DNA from: Paramagnetospirillum kuznetsovii
Lineage (GTDB): Bacteria; Pseudomonadota; Alphaproteobacteria; Rhodospirillales; Magnetospirillaceae
DNA: 64,000 bases
Direction of reading: 5' to 3'
Assembly: GCF_003284725.1 (NCBI RefSeq)
Contig: NZ_PGTO01000004.1
Span: forward strand, 1 to 64,000
Shown: piece by piece, positions 10,201 through 19,358 of the stretch
Layout: every line of letters begins with the position of its first letter
How positions within the stretch are numbered: the first letter of the stretch is position 1
Translations under genes and position numbers: made by a program
The notes under the pieces: generated by a model
The model's input: only the letters and a program-made list of their open reading frames with translations
What the model was told of the DNA's origin: nothing
Databases searched by the model: none

Positions 10201-11138
10201 CGCTGCAACTCCTGTTCATGTCGGGAAAAGCGGAGCAGGACCAAGGCCGCGCCCAAAGCCAACAGGCTCAGGATAGCGCCCTTGATCAATGCGGTGCGCC
10301 GCCATTCGACCAGGACTTCGTCCTCGCCCCAGCCCACCGCCAGCACCAATTCGGGGAAGTCCATGGTGCGGTTGACGATTAGACGGCTCACATGGTCGGT
10401 GGTGGTGACGACCTTTGAACGGCTGACCCGTTCGCCCGATTGGCGATGGGCCATGGTCGCCGGGGCCTTGCCGATATTGCGGCCGCTGAACTCCTCGTGC
10501 CGGGGCGAGCGGGCAATGATGGTGCCGTCATAGCTGATGAGGGTCGCGATGCCGTCGGGCTGCGGCTGAATCGAGCGAAGCGTTTCGGCGAAGTATTCAG
10601 GCTGGAGGGCCGCGACGGTAACGCCGTCCCACTTTCCGTCGATGGTCTCCTTGGAGCGCGACGCGAACAGGAGGACTTGGCCGGTGGATGCGAGAATCGG
10701 GCCATTGATGTGCAGTCTTCGGCTGTCTTGGTTCGTCTGGTGGCCGATGAAATAAGGTCGCTTGCTGGCGTCAAAGCCAATCAGTTCCGGCAAGGTGCTG
10801 TATATCATGCGTCCGGCATGGTCGCTGATGGATAGGTTCCGAAGGCCAGGCAGCGACGCCGTCCGGCCTTTCATTTGGGCCAACAGGTTTTCCACCTCCG
10901 CGGCGGTGTCGGCTGATCGGGCCTCCACATCCATGTCTTGCAAAAGGAGATCGACGAGGTGCAGTCGTCCGGAAACACTCTCGTCAGCAATTCGCGCCAA
11001 ATTCTCCAAACGATCGAATGCAGATTCGATGGTTCTCTGGCGATCGGTGTAAATTTCCGCCGCTCCCAAACTAATTATCACCGTGACAATTAGCGTTCCG
11101 ATGATGGCGATAGTCCGGTTGCTACTTCTTGGCGTCAT
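7245..11138 (-). CDS. Membrane hybrid sensor histidine kinase with two receivers and Hpt
   Basis: 1297 aa. Domain order: a membrane helix (~8-30), a periplasmic Cache-like sensor (~31-285), a second membrane helix, a PAS domain ([15 protein letters not shown]), a second PAS, the kinase dimerisation domain ([18 protein letters not shown]), an ATPase domain ([19 protein letters not shown]), receiver 1 ([12 protein letters not shown]), receiver 2 ([12 protein letters not shown]), and a C-terminal Hpt ([12 protein letters not shown]). This is a complete phosphorelay in one chain. It ends inside the start of the diguanylate cyclase gene, so its output is probably c-di-GMP control. I use the ATG at 11138; an in-frame TTG seven codons upstream is less likely. 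The periplasmic ligand is unknown. Confidence 0.92.
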   Translation of the reverse strand: MTPRSSNRTIAIIGTLIVTVIISLGAAEIYTDRQRTIESAFDRLENLARIADESVSGRLHLVDLLLQDMDVEARSADTAAEVENLLAQMKGRTASLPGLRNLSISDHAGRMIYSTLPELIGFDASKRPYFIGHQTNQDSRRLHINGPILASTGQVLLFASRSKETIDGKWDGVTVAALQPEYFAETLRSIQPQPDGIATLISYDGTIIARSPRHEEFSGRNIGKAPATMAHRQSGERVSRSKVVTTTDHVSRLIVNRTMDFPELVLAVGWGEDEVLVEWRRTALIKGAILSLLALGAALVLLRFSRHEQELQRSQRFISGIADAMPGMVAYWGQDLRCRFANKPYLEWFGKAPSAILGKTMLDLMGERLFAMNEPYIRGAQAGQRQQFERTLTKANGEIGYTWAHYIPDVATDGTVSGFFVLVTDITPLKAAELKARDLSKRLGLATKAGGIGVWEYDLAGGGLIWDDRMHEIYGLPRSEENPNYEHWRSAIHPADLEVAEFGMAAAIRGDKDFDTEFRILRADGEIRHIHAAAMVERDEGGTAKTMIGVNWDVTNIRRNEKALVAATGEAERANRAKSEFLANMSHEIRTPLNAILGLTHLMERGDLTAEQRDFAAKIRQSGRSLLSIINDILDFSKVEAGRLELEKADFRLADLLDAIATIMTVNAGTKDLELLIHRAPDVANDFCGDSLRLQQVLINLIGNAIKFTESGEVVLRIELESTRDRTVTLRFTVADTGIGIPRDKLDNLFDAFSQADSSTTRRYGGSGLGLAICKRLVELMGGRIGVASEIGRGSTFWFTVPLETAKPVPVAASLQHLEVLIADDHDVARTVIAETAQSLGWRPDVVGSGQDAVMKAQDRLRDADPFDVLILDWKMPDMDGLAVTRALRDSSGLASSPIVVMVTAGNREDLLHSPGAELVDAILVKPITGSSLFNAVSDARARRLDGGTTNMITPLTPGEGPRLMGLRILVVEDNAINQDVARRVLELEGASVTLASDGQEAVDRLARTPNAFEIVLMDIQMPGLDGYEATARIRQDLGLSDLPILALSAGALSAERRRAQVAGMNDFIAKPFDPDLMIACILRYANPPPAGDVKSGAPKAVDISGFPDIPGIDTHQASLRLGSDGGLFRSLLNRVVEQFADEATRIRADLASGDDEAAARRLHTLRGALGNVAAIRAAKLASETEAAVKDGKTSRISPLLDDLERSLGGLVAAIGQALSAPPPQGAASAAPATRSDMEQLTSILEQRSMAALDLFDRLRPGLDASLAATLAPLVEKLKFDDAAAWLKQWLGTKDNA

Positions 11139-11199
11139 GCGTTTGGGGCCATAGATCAAGTTAAATCCACGGCAATGTAACGGTACGGCGGTTGGCAGG

Positions 11200-11667
11200 C
11201 TAGTGCCTATGCAACTTGTCGCGCAGGATCATTTCATCCACGGTTCCCAATATGGCGGTGGTATCGCCCGCAGCCGAGATCAGATGGGTGCGCGGCAATT
11301 CTCCTCGCCAGTCGGGCGCCGCTTCGAACATCAGGCGCTCGGTGAAGGAATCGGCGAAGGCGTAGCTGGGAAAATCGGCCAATCCGGCCCGCTTGAGCCG
11401 GGCGGCCAGGGCGGGGGCTTGATTATGCGGATCGGTACTGACCAGCACCAGATCAAAGCTCAACCGCTTTTGCAGTTTGGGCCATTGGGGCAGATCGGCG
11501 AGGCAGGGGGCGCAGGTCAGCGACCAGAAATGAACCACCAGCGGGCGGCCGGCATGGGCCTTGACCAATTCGGCGTAGGTGCCCTTGACGAAGGGCCTGG
11601 TCTCGGCCGCCTGGGACGGAAACGCCGCCAGAAGCCACAGCAGGACGACGAGGATGCCGCCTCTCAT
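11200..11667 (-). CDS. Periplasmic thioredoxin-like (TlpA-type) protein
   Basis: 155 aa with a signal peptide ending near AAFPSQA. The thioredoxin fold carries a C52-A-P-C55 active site in VVHFWSLTCAPC, and a cis-Pro-like region (ELPRTHLI) follows. TlpA/ResA-type proteins reduce periplasmic disulfides or metal-loaded apoproteins, for example during copper delivery or cytochrome assembly. Its ATG overlaps the stop of the Asp-box propeller gene (ATGA), so the two are made together. The nearby TonB/DUF2946 operon suggests a role in metal handling, which is inference. Confidence 0.82.
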   Translation of the reverse strand: MRGGILVVLLWLLAAFPSQAAETRPFVKGTYAELVKAHAGRPLVVHFWSLTCAPCLADLPQWPKLQKRLSFDLVLVSTDPHNQAPALAARLKRAGLADFPSYAFADSFTERLMFEAAPDWRGELPRTHLISAAGDTTAILGTVDEMILRDKLHRH

Positions 11668-12866
11668 GGCAGCGCCACCAGGCGGTAGCCTTCGTCCCTG
11701 GTCAGCCAGGACAGATAGGTCACGGTGCCATCGCTGACCAAAAGCGGATGGTCGGAGGCGTCATTGGTGGCGGCGGCTTGTCGTGGCGCGTCCCAGGTCT
11801 TGCCCTGATCGGCCGAGGACTGCGTCTGGATGGCGGTGGTGGTGCCGTCGAATTCCTTCCAGGCCCGCCATACCCGGCCGTCGCGGGCGAGAACCTGGGG
11901 ATGCGACGCCAGCCGGTTCGCCGCGCCGAACCCCTGGGGCTCCGAGAAGCTCGCGCCCTCATCATCCGAACGGGCGAAGAACAGGCCCTGACGGCGCTTG
12001 CCGCCGGTGAACCAGACGATATTCCAGGCGCCGTCCGCCCCGACGCCGAGCGAAGGGCCGTGGCGCGGGCAGGCGTCGATGGCCCAGTCGTCCTCGGACA
12101 CCCGCTTGGGGGCTAGGGGCGCGTCATCCTTGACTTTCGCCACCACATGGTCGCGCAGATTGCGGCCGAACACATGGCGCCATGCCAGCAGCGGGGTGCC
12201 GTCCCTGTCCAAGGCCATGGCGAGACGGCAGCAGTCGCAGGCGTAATCGGCCTTGATGGCCTTGCCGGTGAAGCTGGCCCCGTCGTCGTCGGACCATGCC
12301 AGCGCCACGCCGGTATCGTTGTAGTCCTGGCCGGCGGCCTTGGCGGCGATCCGGTTGCGGGTGTCGAGCCAGGCGGCGGTGATGCGGCCGGACGGCGCTT
12401 GCACCAAGGTCTCGAAGCGCTGTCCGATGCCGTCCAGCATGGGCTGGGGCTTGGCGAAGCTGTGGCCGCCGTCGGTGGAGCGGGTGAAGAAGACCTTGCC
12501 GTTGTAGCGGTTGTCCATCCGCTGGGCATAGATCGCCACCAGGGCGCCGCTCCTGGTCGCCAGCAGCTTTGGCCGTGCCTCGCCGTTGTCGTCCATGGCC
12601 TCGGCCGGATCGGAGACGGCGACCGGGGCGGCGAAGCTGGCGCCTTTGTCGGCCGAAGCCGAAACATAGACCCGGCCCGCGGCCGACCAAATGATCCACA
12701 TGCGCCCGTCGGCCCCAAAGGCCGGTGTCGCCGACTTGGCGCAGCGCAACGAGACCTCGGCGCATTTGGGCTGGGCGGCGGGCTTGGCCTCGTGCCCGTC
12801 ATGGGCCGAGGCCGGGGCCGGGGCCGCCAGCAGCCCGGCGGCGAGAAGAATGGCAAGGCGGATCAT
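11664..12866 (-). CDS. Secreted Asp-box (BNR) beta-propeller protein
   Basis: 400 aa from MIRLAILL, with a signal peptide ending near ASAHDGH. Five Asp-box repeats are visible (SADKGASF, STDGGHSF, SDDDGASF, SDDEGASF, SADQGKTW), marking a sialidase-like six-bladed propeller. I do not see a clear sialidase arginine triad or FRIP motif, so enzymatic sialidase activity is doubtful. An N-terminal HDGHE stretch and a CDCC motif near the middle could bind metal. CCGGAG precedes the chosen ATG; nine more codons are open upstream. It is the first gene of a coupled pair with the TlpA-like gene and is divergent from the DUF2946/TonB operon. Confidence 0.78.
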   Translation of the reverse strand: MIRLAILLAAGLLAAPAPASAHDGHEAKPAAQPKCAEVSLRCAKSATPAFGADGRMWIIWSAAGRVYVSASADKGASFAAPVAVSDPAEAMDDNGEARPKLLATRSGALVAIYAQRMDNRYNGKVFFTRSTDGGHSFAKPQPMLDGIGQRFETLVQAPSGRITAAWLDTRNRIAAKAAGQDYNDTGVALAWSDDDGASFTGKAIKADYACDCCRLAMALDRDGTPLLAWRHVFGRNLRDHVVAKVKDDAPLAPKRVSEDDWAIDACPRHGPSLGVGADGAWNIVWFTGGKRRQGLFFARSDDEGASFSEPQGFGAANRLASHPQVLARDGRVWRAWKEFDGTTTAIQTQSSADQGKTWDAPRQAAATNDASDHPLLVSDGTVTYLSWLTRDEGYRLVALP

Positions 12867-13041
12867 GGCGTGCTCCGGGGACGAGTATTGCAAGACCTCA
12901 TACAGAAGAACGGGCCTCGGTTCAAATGAACTGGCGGCAACTCATTGATCTTAAATATATTTATTAGAAATGATGCATATTGTGTGCGTGATTGACACCG
13001 CCAAGGCGAATCCCTGATAGTGCGCCCCAGTCGCAGGCCGA

Positions 13042-13476
13042 ATGCAAGAGCGATCGACCATGAGAGTGATGGGTTCTGCCCATAGCGGATTGATGCGGGC
13101 GGTGCGGGCCAAGTGGCTTTGCGTCATTCGTCTGCTGCTGCTCGCCCTCTCGCTGCAACTGCTGATGCCGTTCACCGGCTTGGTCGGCTTGGGGCACGCC
13201 ACCGCCCTCGAAGCCGACCTTAACGCCTCGCTGTGCCATGATGGCGGAGCAAACGGTGCTCCGCTCGCCGATGGCGATGGCGCCGCCGTCAACCATTGCA
13301 TCTTCTGCCTGCCGCTGGTGGGCGGCCATGCCATCAACCTCGACGAGTCCGTTCCCGCCGCTCCCATGGCCGGGGTGGCAGTCGTGGTTCGTCCGATGGA
13401 CCATATCGGCCCATTGGGCGAACGGCGTGATTTCGCTTTCGCGCGCGGTCCTCCCGCCTTTTCCCAGACCATCTAA
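13042..13476 (+). CDS. DUF2946-family protein with Cys/His motif
   Basis: 144 aa. One hydrophobic segment (LLLLALSLQLLMPFTGLVGL, ~31-50) serves as signal anchor, followed by a periplasmic part. That part carries C65-H66 and H85-C86-x2-C89 (NHCIFC), the conserved metal-ligand-like feature of DUF2946. As I recall, family members often sit beside TonB receptors with suspected copper links, and this copy directly precedes one. In-frame ATGs at 13060 and 13069 are also plausible starts. The upstream 175 bp, shared with the divergent propeller gene, are AT-rich around 12945-12985 and probably hold both promoters. Confidence 0.75.
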   Translation: MQERSTMRVMGSAHSGLMRAVRAKWLCVIRLLLLALSLQLLMPFTGLVGLGHATALEADLNASLCHDGGANGAPLADGDGAAVNHCIFCLPLVGGHAINLDESVPAAPMAGVAVVVRPMDHIGPLGERRDFAFARGPPAFSQTI

Positions 13477-13545
13477 CCGTACTGGCCGCCGGGACTCTCT
13501 CCCGGCCGGTTCCAGCGTCTGTGAAATCACCGTCGAGGACATGTC

Positions 13546-15822
13546 ATGATCACCCAACCTCCCCTGATTGCCCGCTTGCGGGCATCGACCGCCGCCTGCG
13601 CGCTGCTTTCCATGCTGGCGGTGACTCCAAGCCTCGCCGTCGCCGACGAGGCCGAGCAAATGCTGCCCGACATGGTGGTGCGCGACAGCGCCAGTCCGCT
13701 GGAAAAGTACAAGCTGCCCAACACCACCGTCGGCGTCACGGCGGAACGGCTGGCCGATACCGTCAACGTCATGGATACCGAGGACGCGGTCAAATACATG
13801 CCGAGCCTCGGCGTGCGCAAGCGCAACAACGGCGATACCCAGTCCATCCTGATGACGCGGACTTGGGGCTACAGTTCCAGCGCCCGCACCCTGGTCTTCG
13901 CCGATGACGTGCTGATCTCGGCCTTGATCGCCAATGACAATTCCCGTGGCGGTCCCCGCTGGGGGATGGTGGCGCCAGAGGAAATCGAGCGGGTCGATAT
14001 GGTCTATGGCCCCTTCGCCGCCCAGCATCCCGGCAATGCCATGGGCGGCGTGCTGCAGATCGCCACCCGCATGCCCGACAAGTTGGAAGCCAGCTTCAAG
14101 CAGACCGAATCATTGCAGCCGTTCTCGCTTTACAATACGCGGGATCTCTATCGCACCGACCAGACCAGTGCCACGATCGGCAATCGGCTCGGCAATTTCT
14201 CGTTCTTCCTTAGCGGCAATACCGCCCACAGCCAAAGCCAACCTCTGACCATGATCACCAACGGGTCGAGCACGACGCCCACCGGTGCCGTCAGCGGCAC
14301 CATCGTCGCCAAGAACAAATCCGGCGCCCCCGCCAATGTGGTGGGCGTCGGCGGTTTGTTGCAGACCGAGATGGACACGCTGAAGGCCAAGATGGCCTAT
14401 GACTTCACCCCGGAGCTTCGGGCGGCCTATACATTCGGCTTTTGGCAGAATAACGGCCGTTCGCGGGTGGAGTCCTATCTGAAGGATTCAAACGGTGTTT
14501 CGACACTGGGCAATGTCTCCGGTTTTGCGTCTTCCAACTATAAGCTGGAACAGGCCCAGACCTCGCACGCGCTCTCGCTGAAGTCGGACACCAAGGGCTT
14601 CTGGGATTTCGACGCGGTGGCGACCCATGTCCAATACGACCATGATCGTCAAGCCGCGCCGTCGACGGTGGTGGGAAACACTTTTTCAGACCGAGGGCAG
14701 TCCACGCATATGGACGGCACCAATTGGTCGACGGTGGATCTCAAGGGTATCTGGCGGCCCGAGGGCAAGGGCGGCGACCACGAGGTCAGCTTCGGCGCCC
14801 ATTACGACCGCTATATTCTCGTCGCCACGGTCTACGGCCTGCGCAACTGGAACTCGGAAAACAATGTCACCGGCAAGCTGTCCGACGGTCGCGGCAACAC
14901 CCAGACCTCGGCGGGTTGGGTGCAGGAGTCCTGGGCCTTCGCGCCTGGATTCCGGGCGACATTGGGCGGCCGCTACGAGTCCTGGACCGCATTCGACGGC
15001 TACAACGCCACCACCAATGGGCTCAGCAGCATTCAGCCAGGCCGCGATGCCACCGCGTTTTCGCCAAAGGGTTCGCTGTCGTGGGAATTCGTGCCGCAAT
15101 GGTCTGTGACCGGCTCGGTCGGCCGCGCCACCCGCTTTCCCACGGTTTCGGAATTGTATTTCGTGGCTGGGTCCGGAACCAGCCAGGTCATTCCGAATTC
15201 GGTTCTCCGCCCCGAACGGGAGACCAGCTATGAACTGGCCCTCGAAGGCGGTGTCGGCGACGGCAAGGTCCGATTGTCCTTCTTCCAAGAGGACGTGGCC
15301 AAGGCCATCATTGCGCAGAATTCCTTCCTCAACGGTGTTTCCACCTCTTATAACCAGAACGTGGACCAGATACGGAATCGCGGCTTCGAACTGGCGGCCG
15401 AGCAGCGCAATCTGGTGTTCGACGGCTTCGACCTTCAGGGCAGCTTCACCTATCTGGACGCCAAGATCATTCGCGACCCCACCTGGAGCGGCGGTACCCA
15501 AGTGGTGGGCAAGCGGGTGCCCAACATCCCCGATATGAAAGCCACCATGGTCGCCACCTATCGCCCCACCGAGGAATGGGCGTTGACCGGCGCCGCCCGT
15601 TATCAGGGCAAGATGACCACGACCTTGGACAACACCGATTATGTCGGCCATGTCTACGGCGCCTTCGACCGCTTCTTCGTGATGGATGTGCGGGCCCGCT
15701 ACAAGCATAATGAAAACCTTGAAGGCGCCATCGGCATCGACAATGTCAATAACGCCAAGTACTGGGAATACCACCCCTTCCCGCAGCGGACATTCATCGC
15801 CGAAATGAAGATGAAGCTCTAG
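13546..15822 (+). CDS. TonB-dependent outer-membrane receptor
   Basis: 758 aa with a signal peptide ending near SLAVA. An N-terminal plug domain (~45-165; MDTEDAVKYMPSLGVRKR, EEIERVDMVYGPFAAQHPGNAMGGV) is followed by a 22-strand-type barrel (RPERETSYELALEG, FSPKGSLSWEF). The chain ends IAEMKMKL. These receptors import metal chelates, cobalamin or other ligands using energy passed from TonB-ExbB-ExbD, all encoded directly downstream. The neighbouring Cys/His-rich proteins suggest copper or another transition metal, but the substrate cannot be read from the sequence. Confidence 0.9.
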   Translation: MITQPPLIARLRASTAACALLSMLAVTPSLAVADEAEQMLPDMVVRDSASPLEKYKLPNTTVGVTAERLADTVNVMDTEDAVKYMPSLGVRKRNNGDTQSILMTRTWGYSSSARTLVFADDVLISALIANDNSRGGPRWGMVAPEEIERVDMVYGPFAAQHPGNAMGGVLQIATRMPDKLEASFKQTESLQPFSLYNTRDLYRTDQTSATIGNRLGNFSFFLSGNTAHSQSQPLTMITNGSSTTPTGAVSGTIVAKNKSGAPANVVGVGGLLQTEMDTLKAKMAYDFTPELRAAYTFGFWQNNGRSRVESYLKDSNGVSTLGNVSGFASSNYKLEQAQTSHALSLKSDTKGFWDFDAVATHVQYDHDRQAAPSTVVGNTFSDRGQSTHMDGTNWSTVDLKGIWRPEGKGGDHEVSFGAHYDRYILVATVYGLRNWNSENNVTGKLSDGRGNTQTSAGWVQESWAFAPGFRATLGGRYESWTAFDGYNATTNGLSSIQPGRDATAFSPKGSLSWEFVPQWSVTGSVGRATRFPTVSELYFVAGSGTSQVIPNSVLRPERETSYELALEGGVGDGKVRLSFFQEDVAKAIIAQNSFLNGVSTSYNQNVDQIRNRGFELAAEQRNLVFDGFDLQGSFTYLDAKIIRDPTWSGGTQVVGKRVPNIPDMKATMVATYRPTEEWALTGAARYQGKMTTTLDNTDYVGHVYGAFDRFFVMDVRARYKHNENLEGAIGIDNVNNAKYWEYHPFPQRTFIAEMKMKL

Positions 15823-15824
15823 CC

Positions 15825-16469
15825 ATGTATCAGGCCCGGCATCAGCGGTCATCGTCGCGCATCACCGGTCTGGCGATGGTGGTCTTGCTGCATGCCGGGG
15901 TGGTCTACGCCCTGGTCAACGGGCTGGGGCACAAGGTGGTCGAGGTGCTGCGCCAGCCGCTCGAGACCAAGATCATCGTCGAGATCAAGCCACCGGCGCC
16001 GCCCAAGGTGGAGCCGCCGCCGCCGCCGCCGCCAAAGGCCGCGCCGCCGCCCAAGCCTGCCTATGTTCCACCGCCTGAAATCCGCGTGGCCCAGCCGGTG
16101 CAGAACGCCATTACGGCGGTGACCGAGATCAAGCCGACGGAACCTGAACCGGTGGTCGTCGCACCGGCCCGGCCAGCGGTGGAAGGGGTTCGCTCCGCCG
16201 CCGCCTTGGACGCTTCTCGTACCTGCCGTCCGCCGCAATACCCGGCGGTCTCGCGTCGCAACGGGGAAAGCGGGGCGGTGACCCTGAAATTCCTCATCGA
16301 CGTGGATGGATCGGTGCTCGACAGCAGCGTCGATGCCTCCAGCGGCTATTCCAGGCTGGACGAAGCGGCCGTCCAGGCCCTGTCGCTGTGCCAGTTCAGG
16401 CCCGGAACCGTGGACGGCAGGCCCGAGCGGTCCTGGGCCCGCATGCGCTATGTCTGGAAGCTGAATTGA
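15825..16469 (+). CDS. tonB: Energy transducer TonB
   Basis: 214 aa. An N-terminal membrane anchor (ITGLAMVVLLHAGVVYALV) is followed by a proline-rich periplasmic spacer (PPAPPKVEPPPPPPPK and more, ~55-85). The C-terminal TonB domain (~125-214) includes YPAVSRRNGESGAVTLKFLI and ends RMRYVWKLN. It spans the periplasm and opens the receptor encoded 2 nt upstream. That tight spacing, with ExbB and two ExbD genes next, marks a dedicated TonB system for this receptor. Confidence 0.93.
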   Translation: MYQARHQRSSSRITGLAMVVLLHAGVVYALVNGLGHKVVEVLRQPLETKIIVEIKPPAPPKVEPPPPPPPKAAPPPKPAYVPPPEIRVAQPVQNAITAVTEIKPTEPEPVVVAPARPAVEGVRSAAALDASRTCRPPQYPAVSRRNGESGAVTLKFLIDVDGSVLDSSVDASSGYSRLDEAAVQALSLCQFRPGTVDGRPERSWARMRYVWKLN

Positions 16470-16492
16470 GTTTCAAACCCGGAGAAATCACC

Positions 16493-17257
16493 ATGTCGCT
16501 TCTCACTCGCCTGGCCGTCGCGGCGACCATGACGTCCTTCGTCGGCGCCCGAGCCTGGGCCAACCATGTGGGCGACGCGGCCCCGGTCGCCAAGCAGATC
16601 GTGGACAATCCCTATGGCCTCGATGCGTTGTGGGCCCAGGGCGACATCGTGTCGCGTTCGACCCTGATCATCCTGGTCATCATGTCCATGGCCACCTGGT
16701 ACATCCTGATCACCAAGCTGTTGGAGCAAGTCCGGCTGATGCGGGCGGCCAAGGCGGCAGGGGGTGGATTCTGGAAAGCCGATTCCGTCGCGGCGGGCGT
16801 CGCCGCTCTGAAGGAGGACAGCCCGTTCCGCTTCATCGCCACCACCGGCATCGATTCGGCGCGCCATCACGAAGGCTCGCTGACCGAGAAGATCGACCTG
16901 CACACCTGGGTGACCATGTCCATCCAGCGCGCCGTGGACGAGATTGTCGGCGATCTCCAGGGCGGGCTGGCGGTATTGGCGACCATCGGTTCCACCGCGC
17001 CCTTCGTTGGGCTGTTCGGCACCGTCTGGGGTATCTACCACGCCCTGACCGCCATTGGCATCGCGGGCCAGGCGGCCATCGACAAGGTGGCGGGACCAGT
17101 GGGCGAGGCCCTGATCATGACCGCCCTGGGTCTGGCCGTGGCGGTGCCTGCGGTGCTGGGCTACAACCTGCTGGTCCGCCGCAACAAGCTGGCGGCCGAC
17201 AAGGTGCGCGCCTTCGGTTCCGACCTCCATGCGGTGCTGCTGGCGGGTAGGGCCTGA
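16493..17257 (+). CDS. exbB: MotA/TolQ/ExbB proton-channel protein
   Basis: 254 aa. GGAGAAATCACC precedes the ATG. An N-terminal hydrophobic segment (~5-22) is followed by a helix near 52-75 (TLIILVIMSMATWYIL). The conserved ExbB pair of helices lies near 155-225 (GLAVLATIGSTAPFVGLFGTVWGI, then ALIMTALGLAVAVPAVLGYN). ExbB forms the pentameric channel that works with ExbD to energise TonB by proton flow. It sits between tonB and two exbD genes. Confidence 0.93.
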   Translation: MSLLTRLAVAATMTSFVGARAWANHVGDAAPVAKQIVDNPYGLDALWAQGDIVSRSTLIILVIMSMATWYILITKLLEQVRLMRAAKAAGGGFWKADSVAAGVAALKEDSPFRFIATTGIDSARHHEGSLTEKIDLHTWVTMSIQRAVDEIVGDLQGGLAVLATIGSTAPFVGLFGTVWGIYHALTAIGIAGQAAIDKVAGPVGEALIMTALGLAVAVPAVLGYNLLVRRNKLAADKVRAFGSDLHAVLLAGRA

Positions 17258-17260
17258 GCC

Positions 17261-17683
17261 ATGGCGTTCAATGCCCCTCGGGACGACGACGAGATGATGG
17301 CGACCATCAACACCACGCCCTTGGTGGACGTGATGCTGGTGCTGCTGATCATCTTCCTGATCACCATTCCGGTGGTGACCCATACGGTGCCCATCGATCT
17401 GCCGCGCGAGACCAACCAGCCGACCCAGACCGAGCCGCGGAACGTCACCGTCGCCATCGACCGGCAGGGCGAGGTCTATTGGAACCAAGAGCGGGTTCGG
17501 GACGGTCACGATCTTTTGGAGCGGGCGCGAGCCGCCGCCGCCCTGACGCCGCAGCCCGAGATCCATGTGCGGGGTGATCAGGAGGCGCGCTACGAGCCGG
17601 TGGGCCGGGTGGTCGCGGCCCTTCAGCGCGCCGGAATCGTCAAGCTGGGATTCATCACCCAGCCGCCGGATCGGGGAGGCTGA
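17261..17683 (+). CDS. exbD: ExbD/TolR-family protein, first copy
   Basis: 140 aa. A single N-terminal membrane helix carries the conserved proton-path Asp in INTTPLVDVMLVLLIIFLI. A periplasmic domain follows (RNVTVAIDRQGEVYWNQE...). It begins 4 nt after exbB. Together with ExbB it should supply the proton-driven motion of TonB. Confidence 0.92.
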   Translation: MAFNAPRDDDEMMATINTTPLVDVMLVLLIIFLITIPVVTHTVPIDLPRETNQPTQTEPRNVTVAIDRQGEVYWNQERVRDGHDLLERARAAAALTPQPEIHVRGDQEARYEPVGRVVAALQRAGIVKLGFITQPPDRGG

Positions 17684-17686
17684 GCC

Positions 17687-18112
17687 ATGTCCATCAATCT
17701 CGGATCGGGCAAGGATGAGCCGGAGGTGATGATCGACATCAACACCACGCCGCTGATCGACGTGATGCTGGTGCTGTTGATCATGTTGATCATCACCATT
17801 CCAATCCAGACCCATGCGGTGAAGCTGAATCTGCCCAACGGTCCGCCGCCGGTGGCCGATCAGCTGCCGATGGTCATGCGCATCGACGTCAATGCCGACG
17901 GCGTCATCCAATGGAACGGCGCGGCCTTGGCCGGGCGCGAGGATTTGGAGGCCCGTCTGCGCGAGGTGGCGGCCATGGCCGATCAGCCGGAATTGCACCT
18001 GCGCCCGCACAAGGACGCCGCCTACCGGCATGTGGCCATGGTTCTGGCCGAGGCGCAGCATCTGGGCCTGACCAAGATCGGCATCATCGGCGCCGAGCAG
18101 TTCGCGGAGTGA
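17687..18112 (+). CDS. exbD: ExbD/TolR-family protein, second copy
   Basis: 141 aa, separated from the first exbD by 3 nt. It has the same architecture and keeps the critical Asp (INTTPLIDVMLVLLIMLII). The periplasmic domain differs clearly (MVMRIDVNADGVIQWNGAAL), so it is a diverged paralogue rather than a recent duplicate. Two ExbDs with one ExbB may form a heterodimer in the channel or serve alternative partners (inference). Confidence 0.92.
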   Translation: MSINLGSGKDEPEVMIDINTTPLIDVMLVLLIMLIITIPIQTHAVKLNLPNGPPPVADQLPMVMRIDVNADGVIQWNGAALAGREDLEARLREVAAMADQPELHLRPHKDAAYRHVAMVLAEAQHLGLTKIGIIGAEQFAE

Positions 18113-18179
18113 ATCTTTGCGCCCGGCCCAGACCAGGGTTATAACCCGCCGGGATTGACCCGATCAGTGGGAGTGCCGC

Positions 18180-19298
18180 GTGGGGCGCAAGGATGTCAGG
18201 CGAATGCTGATGGGGCACAAGACGCCCCTGTGGGAACGCCCCTGGGTGCTGATTTCGCTCATGGTCGGTGTTCTGGTGGTGGGCGTCGGCCTCGGCGTCA
18301 CCGTCGGCCGCTGGTCGGGCAAGGCGCCGCCTCCCGCCGCGCCCGCCCGCGTGGAACAGGCTCCCGCGCCGGTCATCGCGGCCGAGGCGCCCCCCGAGCG
18401 CCCGATTCGCGACGAGGAGCCCGACGATGCCCGCCCCCTGATCCAGCCGCCGCCGCCACGCCCGGACCCCGGTTCCACCGAGGCGCTGGAATTGGGCCAC
18501 GCATCCGAAGTGGTGGTGGTGACCCGGCCGACGACGCCTGTGCCGCCGCCCTCGGCCAAATTGCCGCCCGCGGGCGCGGCGGTTTGGCTGCGCAACGCGG
18601 TGCCTTCGCCCAAGGTGAACGGGCGTCCCATGATCGCCGTCATCATCGACGATCTGGGGGTGGATCGCCGCCGCAGCGAGCGGGTGAACGCGCTGAAGGC
18701 CCCGTTGACCCTGTCCTACATGACCTATGCCGATGATCTGGCGCGTCAGACCGCCGACGCGCGTTCGCACGGCCATGAACTGATGGTTCACGTCCCCATG
18801 CAGCCGCAAAGCCCCACCTATGATCCCGGCCCCGAAGTGCTGGAAGTGGATCAGTCGCCCGACGAGATCCGCCGCCGTCTGGATTGGGGGCTGTCGCGCT
18901 TCGACGGCTATGTGGCGATCAACAATCATATGGGCAGCCGCTTTACCTCCGAGGCGGCGGGTATGCGAGTGGTCATGGCGGAACTGCGCCGCCGAGGTCT
19001 GGCCTTCATCGATTCGGTGACCTCGGAAAAGACGGTGGGCGGCGAGTTGGCTCGCCAGTTCGGCGTGCCCTTCGCGACCCGCCATGTCTTTCTCGACAAC
19101 GATCTGGGCGTCATCCATGTGCGGGCGCAACTGGCCAAGACCGAGGCCTATGCCCGCAAGCACGGCTTCGCCATCGCCATCGGCCATCCCCATGACGGCA
19201 CCATCGAGGCGCTGTCGGGTTGGATCGGCGGTCTGGAGGCCAAGGGTTTCGTCCTGGTTCCGGTCTCCGCGATCATCAAATCGTCGCCCAACGGCTAG
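18180..19298 (+). CDS. Divergent polysaccharide deacetylase (YibQ/DUF610 family)
   Basis: 372 aa with a GTG start. One N-terminal membrane anchor (PWVLISLMVGVLVVGVGLGV) is followed by a long Pro/Ala-rich linker (~50-145). The catalytic-like domain then runs from IAVIIDDLGVDRRRS and includes HELMVHVPMQP, INNHMGSRF, AFIDS and IAIGHPHD. The Asp-Asp and His motifs match the metal site of the divergent polysaccharide deacetylase family; biochemical function is little known, and a cell-envelope role is inferred from the anchor. It lies 67 bp after the second exbD. Confidence 0.85.
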   Translation: MGRKDVRRMLMGHKTPLWERPWVLISLMVGVLVVGVGLGVTVGRWSGKAPPPAAPARVEQAPAPVIAAEAPPERPIRDEEPDDARPLIQPPPPRPDPGSTEALELGHASEVVVVTRPTTPVPPPSAKLPPAGAAVWLRNAVPSPKVNGRPMIAVIIDDLGVDRRRSERVNALKAPLTLSYMTYADDLARQTADARSHGHELMVHVPMQPQSPTYDPGPEVLEVDQSPDEIRRRLDWGLSRFDGYVAINNHMGSRFTSEAAGMRVVMAELRRRGLAFIDSVTSEKTVGGELARQFGVPFATRHVFLDNDLGVIHVRAQLAKTEAYARKHGFAIAIGHPHDGTIEALSGWIGGLEAKGFVLVPVSAIIKSSPNG

Positions 19299-19358
19299 CT
19301 TGACCTTCCCCTGGTGGGAAGGTTCAAGATGCTCTCGTCACTCAAAGGGAGGATTGAA

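Noticed and set aside
11664-12866. Calling the Asp-box propeller a true sialidase
   Set aside because: Asp boxes only show the propeller fold. I could not identify the arginine triad or a FRIP motif, so enzymatic activity is not claimed.
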